Below are positions 35,690 to 46,660 of a DNA stretch of 64,000 bases, in pieces. Origin of the DNA: Chloranthus sessilifolius. Taxonomy: Eukaryota; Streptophyta; Magnoliopsida; Chloranthales; Chloranthaceae. The DNA lies in assembly GCA_021018995.1 (NCBI GenBank), contig CM037589.1, forward strand, positions 8,261,001-8,325,000, in the 5' to 3' direction. How positions within the stretch are numbered: the first letter of the stretch is position 1; each line of letters opens with the position of its first letter. Below the pieces are notes generated by a model. That model worked only from the letters and a program-made list of their open reading frames with translations, was not told the origin of the DNA and searched no databases. A program made the translations under genes and the position numbers.

Positions 35690-36790
35690 AATTTCGTAGG
35701 ATTTGATCATCATAGGTTATTTTGTGATTATTTCACCATTAGATCATATAATGATCTTATAATATGATCAATGTAACGCAAAGTTAATGAATTCACCGTT
35801 GGATTTGACCAAAATAATGAAATTTGATCAATACATGATAAATCCACCGTTGGATTTTATTACGGTTTCGTATTATGACTATTTGATTAAAAGTCAACTA
35901 GTTCACCATTAGATTTGACCAAAATCAGAAGATTTGGTCAACATGTAACAAATCCACCATTGGATCTCGTTACGATTTTGTATTATGATCATTTGACCAA
36001 AAGTCAACGAGTTCATAGTTCGATTTTACCAAAATTATCAGATTCGTTTAACATGTAATAAATCCATCGTAGAGTCTCCTTACAATCTCGTATTATGATT
36101 GTTTGATCAAAAATCAATGAGTCTACCGTTGGATTTGGCCAAAATCGCATGATTCAGTTAACATGTAATAAATCCACCGTTGGATCTCATTGTTATCTCG
36201 TATTATGATTGTTTGACCAAAAGTCAACGAGTCCATCGTTTGATTTGACCAAATTACAAGATTCGATCAACATGTAATAAATCCACTGTAGGATCTCGTT
36301 ACGATCTCGTATTATGATCGTTTGACCAAAAGTCAATGATTCCACTATTGGATTTGACCAAAATCAAAAGATTCGATCGACATGTAATAAATCCATCATT
36401 GAATCTTATTGCAATCGCGTATTATGATTGTTTGATCGAAAGTCAACGAATCCACCGTTGGATTTGACCAAATCACAAGATTCGGTCAACATGTAATAAA
36501 TCTACCGTAGGACCTCGTTATGATCTTTTATTATGATCGTTTGAGCAAAAGTCAACTAGTCCACCATTAGATTTTACCAAAATCCAAGATTTGGTCAACA
36601 TGTAATAAATCCACCGTTGGATCTCGTTACGATCTCGTATTATGATCGTTTGACCGAAAGTCAATGAATCCACCGTTGGATTTGACCAAGCTCACAAAAT
36701 TTCGTCAACATATAATAAATCTACCATAGGATCTCATTACGATCTCGTATTATAATCGTTTGACTAATAGTCAACGAATCCGTCTTTAAA
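35690..36790. repeat. LTR subrepeat array, ~110 bp x ~10
   Basis: Units carry GTTTGACCAAAAGTCAACGA, CCACCGTTGGAT, CAACATGTAATAAATCC and CTCGTATTATGAT. The period is about 110 bp. The same array is at 52,566-53,400 and, inverted, at 57,285-57,960, always at the same place in the LTR. Confidence 0.85.
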
Positions 36791-36902
36791 ATATTTAACC
36801 CATGCGAAGACTGCATAAATGACAGCCCAAGCGGGGACGACCCACGCACGGACGACTAGGTCAGGCATGACCAGGGCAAGCATGACCAGGGTAGACACGA
36901 CC

Positions 36903-37131
36903 ATGGGTTAAAATGCCGGAAAACCGGTACGTATCGTCCGGTCAAAAAATCGGTACGTACCGGACGATACGTACCGGAACAGTAGTGTACCGGACGATAC
37001 ATTGAATGTATCGTCCGGTATTTGCAATACAAATGAGCGATACGGTACATTTAATGTACCGTATCGTTCACGTCCGATACCGATACGTATCGTTCGATAC
37101 GTATCGGTATCAGACGATATTTTGATCCATG
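36903..37131. mobile_element. Palindromic GATACGTATC MITE, copy D
   Basis: A 229-bp copy inside the 3' LTR of the large minus-strand element, with a drifted core (CGGTACGTACCGG). The ends read ATGGGTTAAAATGCC and ATATTTTGATCCATG. A perfect 9-bp duplication GACACGACC flanks it (36,894-36,902 and 37,132-37,140). The corresponding region of the related LTR near 53,440-53,530 lacks it. Confidence 0.85.
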
Positions 37132-37154
37132 GACACGACCAGGGCAGGTATGAC

Positions 37155-38213
37155 TAGGGCTCTCAATGGGCTTGGCTGTCCCGGATTTTGGCCCACTCCC
37201 AACCCGTAAAAAGTGGCACTTTCTATCAAGTAAACCCGGCCCGATATCCAGACCGGGCTAAACATGTTGCAACCCAGATCAATTCAAGCTGGGCTTGGGT
37301 TGAGTGTTCCAACACTTGGCCTGCACCCGACCCGGATTATATATATGAGTACCTTTAAATCCACCCACCGAATCTTTGAGTTCACCCATGCTGACACACA
37401 TTGACTGCTTTGAATCGGACGATGGAGATTGTTTATTGTCCCAATCTTTCACCTGATGAATCATGAGATCATGGGCGTACCATCAAAGAGTCGATTTTTT
37501 ATTTCATGTGGTACACACACAAAAAAATGACCTTAAAATCAATTTTGTGTGTGCACGTGATGCTAAGGTCACCTTTCTGAGATGTGTACCACGTGAAATA
37601 AAACATTGACCGTCTGATGGTACGCCCATGATCTCAAGTTACATTGTGTGAAATATTGAGAGGATAAACAATTTCCATTGTCTGATTCAACGAAGTCAAT
37701 GCGTTTCAACTTGGGCGAACTCATAAAATTATATTCTTATCCTTTTAAAGTTAAAAAAAAATACTTTTAATCAAATATATTTAAATGCCTTTAGGTTAAC
37801 CGTTGTCCGTTATAACTATTGTGCAACCGTTGTCCGTTATAATCATTGTGCAACTGTTGTCCTTTCAAGCAGCCGTTGTCTGTTATAACCATTGTGCAAC
37901 AAACTAAAATGAAATATTTGAATAAAAGCATGTACCCGAGCCTCTATAATGTTAATATAATTATTTAATTAAAATTTAAACCTTTTTCAAACTTTTATTA
38001 GAAAAAAACAGCCAAAGCCCAACCAGATTTTATTAAAAAAAATAGCCCCAAAAAACAGCCCACCCAAATTTTATTAGAAAAAAACAATCGAAAAAGCCCA
38101 AAAAATTGCAGCTCGGGTGAGGGTCGAGCTGAAAAATTTGGGAACCCAGCCCTAGTAGGTTAGGGTTGGGTTGAACCCCAACACGACCCTAATCCATCCC
38201 ATTGAGAGTCCTA
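37155..38213. mobile_element. Ac-like hAT element, non-autonomous
   Basis: Terminal inverted repeats TAGGGCTCTCAATGGG and TAGGACTCTCAATGGG resemble Ac-type hAT ends. Flanks GGTATGAC (37,147-37,154) and GGTACAAC (38,214-38,221) match at 6 of 8 positions, as for an old 8-bp duplication. The 1,059-bp interior has GGCCCACTCCCAACCCG-type subterminal text and three copies of CCGTTGTCCGTTATAA near 37,800-37,890, and no transposase. Confidence 0.7.
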
Positions 38214-38580
38214 GGTACAACCAGGGCATACACGGTCAGGGTGGGGATGGCCCACGCAGGCATGGCTAGAGAATGGACGGTCTACGCAGGCACGACCAGG
38301 GCATAGATGACCCATTTATTTGTATATCAAGAAATCGATTTTACCATCGTAAAAGAATTTTCGATCTTGAGGTAGAGATCCAAACCCTACATTTGAGAGA
38401 GTAATGTCTCGAACCTCGAGGGAAACTCTAACTTCGAGGCATGATTTAGAATTTGGTAAATTTGATAGTTATGACTCGTTGTAGATGAGTATTTCGGGTG
38501 TCAAAGTTTGGAATCATTCTTTAGATTTGTGATTACAACCTATACGAGTATCAGATTTGTGGTTGCAATCCGAGCATACT

Positions 38581-39367
38581 TGACGCAGGACAAAACCCTA
38601 AACTACGTGAATGCGATGAATTAATTATTTGCCGAAATTTAATTTAAATTCACTTGAACAATAAACCTAAAAATAATGTGGTTACCTTAGGGCTCCATTG
38701 TTTTCAATACAAAAGATCACGTCCGGGTTTAGGAAAGGGTCCAATCTTTGTGCTAGATCTGTTAGAATTGCAGTGCAGATCGGTCCTAGAGGTAGAACTC
38801 TAGGTTTTCCAAATTAGGGCACTTACTTGTGGTTCAATGGTGAGATCTCAAGTTCTTCTATGGTTTATGGGATCGGGTATTTGGAGATTTAATGGTTGAA
38901 ATAGAGATTTGTGAGATGTGTTCGAATCAATGGTTCCGATGGGTGTTAGGATTTATGGTTTTGGGGATTTGGAAAAGGTGACGGCTGGATTTAAGGTTTA
39001 TGGGATCACACAAAGTAGAGAAGAAAATAAAAATAAAGAGATAGATAGAGGATAGATTTTGGGCTTCACACCCTTAGCTTCACACCAAACCCTTCTTGGG
39101 AAACGAAGATTCACTCTCCTAAGATGCTCATCTCAAGCAAGGAAGCAAAAAGCTCTTTTCATTAATAAAATAACTAATTACATTGTTTATGGAGAGACCT
39201 TATATAGGAGGTCTTAAAATAAAACTCTAAAACGAAACTAAACATAAAAGAAAGACAAATTTGCCCCTAAACTTTAAGTTCGGATTCTAAAAAAAAATCA
39301 TTCTCGTGCGATTTTGATCGATCGAAAGTGACACTCGATCGATCGAAAGGGGTAATTGATCTATCGG

Positions 39368-39415
<48 letters not shown>

Positions 39416-39605
39416 ATAGTTGAATCCTTTTCTCGCTGCCGTCGATCAATAGAAATATGGGCTTCGATCGATTGAATACTAGATCGATCGATCGAGATGC
39501 GCAGATTCTTCTTTTCGTCTTCTTTACGCTCCATTCCGCTTCTTCCGACGTTGGTTCACGTGAAACGGTCTGTATCCAATGTCTACAATGTCGACGTCTC
39601 CGTCA
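38581..39605 (-). repeat. 3' LTR of the chromovirus
   Basis: 1,025 bp; aligned end to end with the right LTR except for the MITE there. Contains an (AT)n run at 39,370-39,412 and repeated TCGATCGATCGAA palindromes at about 39,315-39,350 and 39,460-39,500. Confidence 0.9.
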
Positions 39606-40080
39606 ATTCTCCCAGGCCGAAAAGGCTTCATCACCAATGAAGCGGCATCGTGATAGCGATCGAGCACGTCGGGGTCCAGGCGTTGCACCTCATCTTTAGT
39701 TAACCATGTGTTCTCGGAGTCCGGCTTTCCCAACCACTTAACCAAGTATTTCTGAAATCCTCCACCATGGGTGGATGCCGCAAAATTATCAAGTATCCCT
39801 TCGATTTCATCTCTCCTATGCTTTCTTGGGGAAGGGAAGGGTAGGCGCTGCAAGGTGGGACTGGAATGTGGGCTCGGGTCTTCTTGGAAGGGGTTGGTGG
39901 GGGGTGGGGCTGATGCCGAAGAAGGAACTAGGTCCTCTACATTGAACGTAGAGCTGACCCCTATATCCGGTGGAAGTTCGAGAACATACGCATTAGGCCC
40001 GTTCTTTGCCACAACTCTAAAAGGTCCAACGCCGTGGACTTGGAGCTCCTTTACGACTCCCGATGGGAATTGTTCAGGTC
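39600..40080 (-). pseudogene. Chromovirus integrase C-terminus with chromodomain
   Basis: Minus-strand frame: VVKELQVHGVGPFRVVAKNG, PNAYVLELPPDIGVSSTFNV (the integrase GPY/F-type end), then a Pro/Ser linker, then a chromodomain (EIEGILDNFAA, FQKYLVKWLGKPDSENTWLT, LDPDVLDRYHD). The catalytic core is absent. A chromodomain here identifies the chromovirus branch of Ty3 elements. Confidence 0.85.
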
Positions 40081-40857
40081 CAATTCAACCATTGCATGAT
40101 CATTTAATTGGAATTCCATGAGAGAATTAGGTAAATGCATCGATAATTTGAGGGTTTTATTGCATAAATTAATTTTAAGCTTAATTTCGGCATGTAATGC
40201 GGAATGAGACTCAAAAAATGACTCACAATAAGACTTGGAATGTATAGCAGTATGCAACTTGAGACTATGATGTGCATATGCGTCTATGGACTCGATACTC
40301 TCATGTGCATGCGACGCGAATGACTCACATGTAACCGACTCAAGTGCTTTTGACTCTACTAATATCAACGACTTAGGAACAACCGACTCTGTGGGCACTG
40401 TCATCTCATATGTGATTGAATCAAAGGACACTAATGGCTCATGCATGCTCGGTTCGACCAATTATAAAGACTCAAGTGCACTCGACTCTACTACCAACAA
40501 GGACTTGTGCACAACGGGCTGTACGGGCACCAACAAATCGTGCATATGTGACTCGGTCGAATCGTGCGTGGGTGACTCAGTTGACTCACGTGTGGGCGAC
40601 TCAATATCACTACTCACAAGGGAAATGGTAGTCTCTTTAACACAAGTTAGACTCTCATCAGCTTCGTCCATCTCCTCTACACTCATCACGGTAAGAGGGT
40701 CATACACCTCTTCTATTATCAAATTTTCCTGCTCCTTAGAACTCTCCCTTTTAATCAATAAATTCGGAGTGGAAAGTTCTGTAGGGCATTGATAAGTAAA
40801 GTATCCGAATCCATGACACTTGGAACAATCAGGACGTTTGTCTGTTTTGGTTTTCAA
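40051..40857 (-). pseudogene. Chromovirus zinc knuckle and Ser/Glu/His-rich stretch
   Basis: The zinc knuckle is CSKCHGFGYFTYQCP. It is followed by IIEEVYDPLTV and then an unusual repetitive acidic Ser/His stretch (ESPTRESTESPTHDSTESH, and after a frame break ESVTCESFASHAHESIESID). Chromoviruses have protease next; none is recognisable. The stretch ends shortly before the integrase C-terminal remnant. Confidence 0.55.
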
Positions 40858-40977
40858 AAACCATAGAAGGTGACGGTGTGTTAAAAGGACATACTTTTAA
40901 ATAAGTATCACCTTCATTTCCTCTCATGTGGAGATGGGTTTAATCTGACGAAACTTAACGCGAAGTTCTATATGAAT

Positions 40978-41343
40978 CTAAAAGATTTTGGCATTACCCT
41001 CAAACTTTGTTGTCACTAGCCTAATTTTGTACTCATCTGGTACACCATACAAATCAAAATAATCCTCTCCACTAGACAACCACTCTATGAAGGTTTTAGG
41101 GTTCGTCGTACCCTCAAAATTTGGTACCTCATCCCGAATAGATTTGAAAAACTTCTCGGTAGGGTTGTACTTGAGTTCACTAAGACGAGTGTATCCCCTA
41201 ACTCTAGTCTCATCACTATTTTTGGGACTTTGCCAAGAACTTGGGGTGTGGTGGTTTCTTTGTTCGATTAGTACCCTCTCATGAAGGTTAAGGAAGTCAT
41301 GGTGACGTGTAAATGACTCATACATGATGCTTGTCACAAACAC
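40978..41343 (-). pseudogene. Chromovirus gag fragment
   Basis: Reads SELKYNPTEKFFKSIRDEVP, then NFEGTTNPKTFIEWLSSGED and YFDLYGVPDEYKIRLVTTKF, the start of a Retrotrans_gag domain, then stops at KIF*. The second half of the domain is missing. Confidence 0.7.
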
Positions 41344-41573
41344 AACTCAAGCAAAATTCTATGGACCACACAACAATTAAGGAATTTTAACAAACACATG
41401 ACGTGCACACAAATGACATAAAATCAAATGACATTGAAATGATATACACATGTGAACCAAGTGAATAAGGACTTTTGTTGAACACAAGACGTGCACACTT
41501 GATGAACATAAATGAAATAAAATTAAAATGACACAAAATGCTCTAACCAAGAACTTGGCTTTGATACCAAAAC

Positions 41574-42997
41574 TGACGCAGGACAAAACCCTAAACTACG
41601 TGAATGCGATGAATTAATTATTTGTCGAAATTTAATTTAAATTAACTTGAACAATAAACTTGAAAATAATACGGTTACCTTAGAGCTCTATTGTTTTCCA
41701 TACGAAAGATCACGTTTGGGTTCAAGAAAGGGTCCAGTCTTTGCATCTATTAGAGTTACAGTGTATATCGGTCCTAGAGGTAGAACTCTAGGTTTTCCAA
41801 ATTAGGGCGCTTACTCGTGGTTCAATGGTGGGATCTCAAGTTCTTCTATGGTTTATGGGATCATGGGATCGGGTGTTTGGAGATATAATGGTTGAAATAG
41901 GGATTTGTGAGATGGGTTTGAATCAATGGTTCCGATGGGTGTTAGGATTTATGGTTTTGGGGATTTGGAAAAGGTGACGGCTGGATTTAAGGTTTATGGG
42001 ATCACACAAAGTAGAGAAAGAAAATAAAAATAAAGAGATAGATAGAGGATAGATTTTGGGCTTCACACCCTTTGCTTCACACCAAACTCTTATCGGGAAA
42101 CGAAGATTCACTCTCCTAAGATGCTCATCCCAAGCAAGGAAGCAAAAAGCTCCTTTCATTAATAAAAAAACTAATTACATTATTTATGGAGATACCTTAT
42201 ATAGGAGGTCTTAAAATAAAACCCTAAAACGAAACTAAACATAAAAGAAAGACAAATTTGCTCTTAAAACTTAAGTTCGGATTAAAAAAAAAATCATTCT
42301 CGCACGATTTCGATCGATCGAAAGTGATATTCGATTGATCGAAATTAATTCGATTGATCGAAAGGGGTAATCGATTTCATATATATATAGGGAGCCATTA
42401 CTTGCACACGCTTTTCAAGTGATTGCACCGGATTGCACCGAATTTAAAAGAAAGACTTGTAAGTTTGGCGATCTCTACTCTGAGAAAACACCATCTAAGC
42501 CGTTTGATTTGAAGAACATGATTTAAAGATATCAATTGCAAAAGATTAGAACAAAATATAATTTTCATCATTTGATTAAATGGAGTCAAAGGCTATTATA
42601 TAATTCAACAGTTGACGACAATAGATCATATGACAAGTATTGTGTTTTGCTCCAATTTTATGTACCAGAGATCTATTGATCATGAACTTCAAATCAGACG
42701 GCTCATATTTCATTTTTACGTATCACATGTCTCTAAAATACCAAGTCTTTCTTTAAATTCGGTGCAATCACTTGAAACACATGCAAGTAATGCCATAGTT
42801 GAATCCTTTTCTCGCCGCTGTCGATCAATCGAAATATGGGCTTCGATCGATCGAAGTAGGGATTTGATCGATCGAATACTGGTTCGATCGATCGAGATGC
42901 GCAGATTCGTCTTCTTTACGCTCCATTCCGCTTCTTCCGACGTCGGTACACACGAAACGATCCGTATCCAATGTCTACAATGTCGGCGTCCCCGTCA
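41574..42997 (-). repeat. 5' LTR of the chromovirus (with MITE)
   Basis: 1,424 bp. About 400 bp longer than its partner because of the inverted-repeat element at about 42,393-42,793. Confidence 0.9.
42393..42793. mobile_element. MITE with CATTACTTGCA inverted repeats
   Basis: Ends GCCATTACTTGCACACG and, inverted, CATTACTTGCATGTG. The inverted repeats continue for more than 50 bp (AAGTGATTGCACCG, AATTTAAAAGAAAGACTTG/CAAGTCTTTCTTTAAATT). The partner LTR lacks it. An AT run and GGGAGCC precede the left end. The target duplication could not be resolved because of the AT run. Confidence 0.75.
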
Positions 42998-43343
42998 ATA
43001 CTAAGAGTTAAGTGATGGGTTGTACTCACGTAGCTTAATTATCTCCAATAACACAAGGAATTTAGTATGTGTCGTAACGCGTAATCCCAAATTGTAACCC
43101 TAAATCATACTTAGGTAGGAGTTGTAACTCTTATCCTAAGCGTACCATGTTTAGGTAAGGGTCGTAGTTCTTATCTTAGATGCACCCGTATCGGAGACCG
43201 TCCGAATTCAAAATTCAAATCTGGCCTTATCTCTCCCGTACACTCTAAATAGAAGTCAAAGGAAAAAAGAAGGGGGAATGAAAAGAATCTTGGAGATACC
43301 TTAAGGTATTTTATAAGAGAATCAAAGTCGGAGAAGGGATTTG

Positions 43344-43358
43344 CTATTTATAAATTTA
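43344..43358 (-). promoter_or_regulatory. LTR TATA-like box (3' LTR, minus element)
   Basis: The element sense reads TAAATTTATAAATAG just after AACCGCTACCA. The same pair occurs in the 5' LTR at 54,255-54,271 and in the sister LTR at 56,739-56,748, so it is the best promoter candidate of the family. Confidence 0.5.
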
Positions 43359-44039
43359 TGGTAGCGGTTATTGGAAGTTATAATCCTACGGTTTGCGCAA
43401 GAGTTTCACAAATATCAAGGGTCTTGAGAGCTGTGTGGGCCTTAGCCTTTATGTGGATTGAGAGAAGAATGCCCTACGCAGGTGATTATTTGCTTAAGCA
43501 GAGAAAAGAGAGGACCCATAATCGAAGAAGATGGCCCACGCTGGTGCTTGTATTAGCCATTTTGAAAGAGACTGACATTGAGAGAAAAATATGGCCTGCG
43601 TGGGCCATATTTCAAGAGAAAATGACGAGGGAGAAAAGAAAGGAGAAAAAAAAACATTCAGAGAGAACTGAAGAGAGAAAAGAGGAGAAAAAAATGAGAT
43701 GGAAAAGGGTGAGATGGCCTACGCAAGTGACCTATGTGGGCCATATTTCCAGAGAAAAAGACAAGGAGAGAAAGAAGGAAAAGAAGAAAAAGAAAAAGAA
43801 AAAGCAAGGATGGCCCATGCAGGTGACCTTTATCCAAAAAAAGGTCACAAATAATGTGTGTATACAGATCTATATCTGTATATTTATTCAAGAAAAGACC
43901 CAAATTTTTTATGTCTACAGATGCCTCCTAGACTTTCATTGAGCGTTAAAGATTGAGGGAAATCAATTGTATCATCAATTTCTCTCTTAATCGCGTTAGC
44001 TATGTGACAGAAACTTAAAGAAATATTTGTTAAGTAGCT

Positions 44040-45545
44040 CCGAGATTTTGACTGGCCTATTTTTTTTTTTGAAATTCGATCAAAATAATTAAGTCCAACT
44101 TTCGACGGGTTTTGTCATAAATGTCCCAATTTATTTTTCTATAAAATTTGATCAGAATGACTTAGTCACAATTTCGATGGGATATGTAGCAGATGACCTG
44201 ATTTATACCTTGCTAGACTTAACTAGAACATCCGAATCAAAATCTTGAGAAATTCGATCAGAATTACTGAGTCGAAATTTGGTGGGTGCTACATTTTAAA
44301 TTCATCCAATGGTCTGAATGAAATTCATATGAGGCTTGACCGGCTATCCTTGTCAAAATCTGAAATGGTGTCCGAGTAAAAATTGATTAGACAACCCTAT
44401 TAGTATTGTAGAAATTTAAAACTATTTAAATCGAATTTCAATCGACCATCGAGTGCGAATGTCACCGGATGGTATGGAAAATATGAAATTTGATCGACTA
44501 TCTGAATGAAATTCTGAGACGGTCTCCGATCATAAAATCAATCGGAGGACCAAATTAACACTTGCAGAAATTCAACTAAACTATGTAGGTTGAATTTCGA
44601 TCGGGCTTCGAGTTTAAAACTCATCGGATGCCCGATTAAATTAAATGAGAGTTGACCAACTATCTGAATCAAGATTTGAGACGGTCTCTAATCATAAAAT
44701 TGATCAGAGGACCAAATCAATATTTTTGAAAGTTCAATTAAAATATGTCGATTGAGTTTCAATCGAGTGTCAAGTTTAAAACTCATTGGATGACCCGATG
44801 AAATTTACATGAGATCTGACTGGCTATCCAAATCAAGATCTGAGATGGTCTCCGATCATAAAATTGATAAGAGGACCAAATGAATATATTTTTTTAAATT
44901 CAACTAAAATATGTAGATTGAATTTCGATCGGGCTTCGTATTTAAAACTCATCTAATGGCCCGATAAAATTTACGTGAGATCTGACCGACTGCTCGAATC
45001 AAGATCTGAGACGGTCTCCGATTATAAAATCGATCGAAGGATCAAATTAATATTTTTAAAAATTCAACTAAAATATGTAGGTTGAATTTTGATCGCGCTT
45101 CGAGTTTAAAACTTATCGGATGACCTGATTAAATCTACAAAATTCGATCAGGGTATCTGATATAGAATTTTTACAGGTACCGGTCAAAAACTTATCGGAT
45201 GACCTGGTATGTAGTTTTTTGTAGAATTTGAATAAAATAATTAAGTCAAAATTTAACAACTCTGTAATTTTAGCAAAATCTGATGTGGAATATCTAACTC
45301 AGAATTTTGACGAACTATGTATTCGGTAGCTCAATTTATTTTAGCAAAATCTAATCAAAGTATCTTACTCAAAATTTTGATGAACTTTGTATTAGGTAGC
45401 CTGATTTATTTTCACATATTAGGATGGTCAGAATGAGTGATTAGAAATGTGACAACTGCACTATGCAGACATTTGTTGAGTCATCCGATTCATTAAATAT
45501 AAAATTTGATCGAAACAACTGATTCAAGATTTTGACATGTATCAA
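44040..45545. repeat. Tandem array, ~163-bp units, near the 3' end of the minus element
   Basis: Best units at about 44,400-45,120 carry GAGACGGTCTCCGATCATAA, AGAGGACCAAAT, TATGTAGGTTGAATTTCGAT and AAACTCATCGGATG; four copies are spaced about 163 bp apart. More diverged related text extends on both sides. It lies between gag and the proposed 3' LTR. Confidence 0.75.
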
Positions 45546-46186
45546 GTTACCCAATTTATTTCGCAAGTTGCAATCACAAATTCTCACACTCTATTCTTGT
45601 GTGAATAATCGAGATTACATATGGCATACCTACGTATGCTCCTTCACAATTTATTTTTGTATGAGTAGAGGAATGCATACAACATAACTACCTACATATC
45701 CTACGCAGTTTAATCTTGTGCACGTAGGAGGTTACGTATAATAAGATGTACCTATGTACATACCTTACGCAGTTTAACCTCGTGCTAGTAGGAGCTTACA
45801 TATAACATACCTACATATGTTCTCACATAGTTTATTCTCATACGACATCGAGAATATGTATATTTCATGAACGAAGCAACCATCAATAAGTGGTAACTCA
45901 TTCCTTTTAATGATGTGAACCATTTGAATGGAATGCAGTCTTTCCCACTCGGGTTTGAGCTCCTAGGCGTTTTCGAGTGACGATCATAGGGTGTTAAACG
46001 ATGAAGACAAGATTGTTCTTCAATGATTGATGCTTAACTTTCGAAGACATACGATATTTGAATCCGATATGCCTCCAAATTTTTTTGTATTTTGAGCCTA
46101 CGCTCAATAAGTGCTTTAGAGGATCAAAGTGCCATATTATCATTTTGCCTCCTTGTCTGTTGGAAACTTTAGTTGATGACTGGAGT

Positions 46187-46190
<4 letters not shown>
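45546..46190. other. Internal sequence of the minus element, no gene
   Basis: Contains a diverged repeat around CTACGTATG / CATACCTACATATG at 45,610-45,860. No coding capacity was recognised. Confidence 0.4.
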
Positions 46191-46226
<36 letters not shown>

Positions 46227-46588
46227 AAAAGGCCTCTGTCTTCCATGAGAAAACGGTCACCGTCCTCCAACCTTCCACGTGGCACCCAAAACACTTTTTG
46301 GGTGCCACGTGAACCTTGGGTGCATTGCTTAGATCATCTTTGAAAAAAATAGTAATTAAAAACTCATCTCCATCGTGTATATTTTGAACCGTGAAATGTG
46401 GACCAATGAAAACCGTCAAACTGACTTGTGGGTTTAAAATTTATTTTTCGATTTTTTTTTTTTAATATTGATCTAAACTGTCCACCTGTGCTCCACGTGG
46501 CACCCAAAAAGTGTTTTGGGTGCCACATGGAGCTCCACATAGATCTTGGAGGACGGTCACCGTCCTCCATTGGAGGACATAACCGGCT

Positions 46589-46657
<69 letters not shown>

Positions 46658-46660
46658 TAT
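46191..46660. mobile_element. Foldback element flanked by (TA)n runs
   Basis: About 380 bp between two TA microsatellites (46,191-46,224 and 46,592-46,625, the second followed by GATA repeats). The two halves are inverted copies sharing GACGGTCACCGTCCTCC and the hairpin module GTGGCACCCAAAA...TTTTGGGTGCCAC. It interrupts the minus element just after its gag. TA flanks recall the Micron-type MITEs described in rice. Confidence 0.7.

Larger units (their letters stand above)
38581..42997 (-). mobile_element. Deleted Ty3 chromovirus in the LTR of the large element
   Basis: 4,417 bp bounded by TGACGCAGGACAAAACCC and CCCCGTCA and flanked by a perfect 5-bp duplication ATACT (38,576-38,580 and 42,998-43,002). 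The right LTR (41,574-42,997) is 5'. It is followed, on the minus strand, by an initiator-Met primer site TGGTATCAAAGCCA (41,569-41,556), a gag relic, a Cys/His box and a Ser/Glu/His-rich stretch, and then directly the integrase C-terminus with chromodomain. Protease, RT, RNase H and the integrase core are deleted. The host LTR's other copy shows the empty site near 53,876. Confidence 0.92.
35157..43977 (-). repeat. 3' LTR of the large minus-strand element (with insertions)
   Basis: The left edge TGTAAACAACAAATTTG is the inverse of the LTR end at 58,523 and matches the 5' LTR edge at 49,189. Homology to the 5' LTR continues through the 110-bp subrepeats, the block ending GCAATCCGAGC and the block starting AAGAGTTAAG. 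The right limit is proposed at 43,977, where the element sense reads a purine tract (AAGAGAGAAAT) followed by TGATGATACAATTG; this edge is inference. Without the MITE, hAT and chromovirus insertions the LTR is about 3.1 kb. Confidence 0.65.

Noticed and set aside
40286..40792. 168-residue plus-strand open frame rich in Ser/Asp
   Set aside because: Mirror of the repetitive minus-strand coding stretch of the chromovirus.
43358..43942. 194-residue Lys/Glu-rich plus-strand open frame
   Set aside because: It lies antisense in the U3 part of the Tat-like LTR, is purine-run driven, and the equivalent 5' LTR segment at 54,290-54,640 does not keep the frame.
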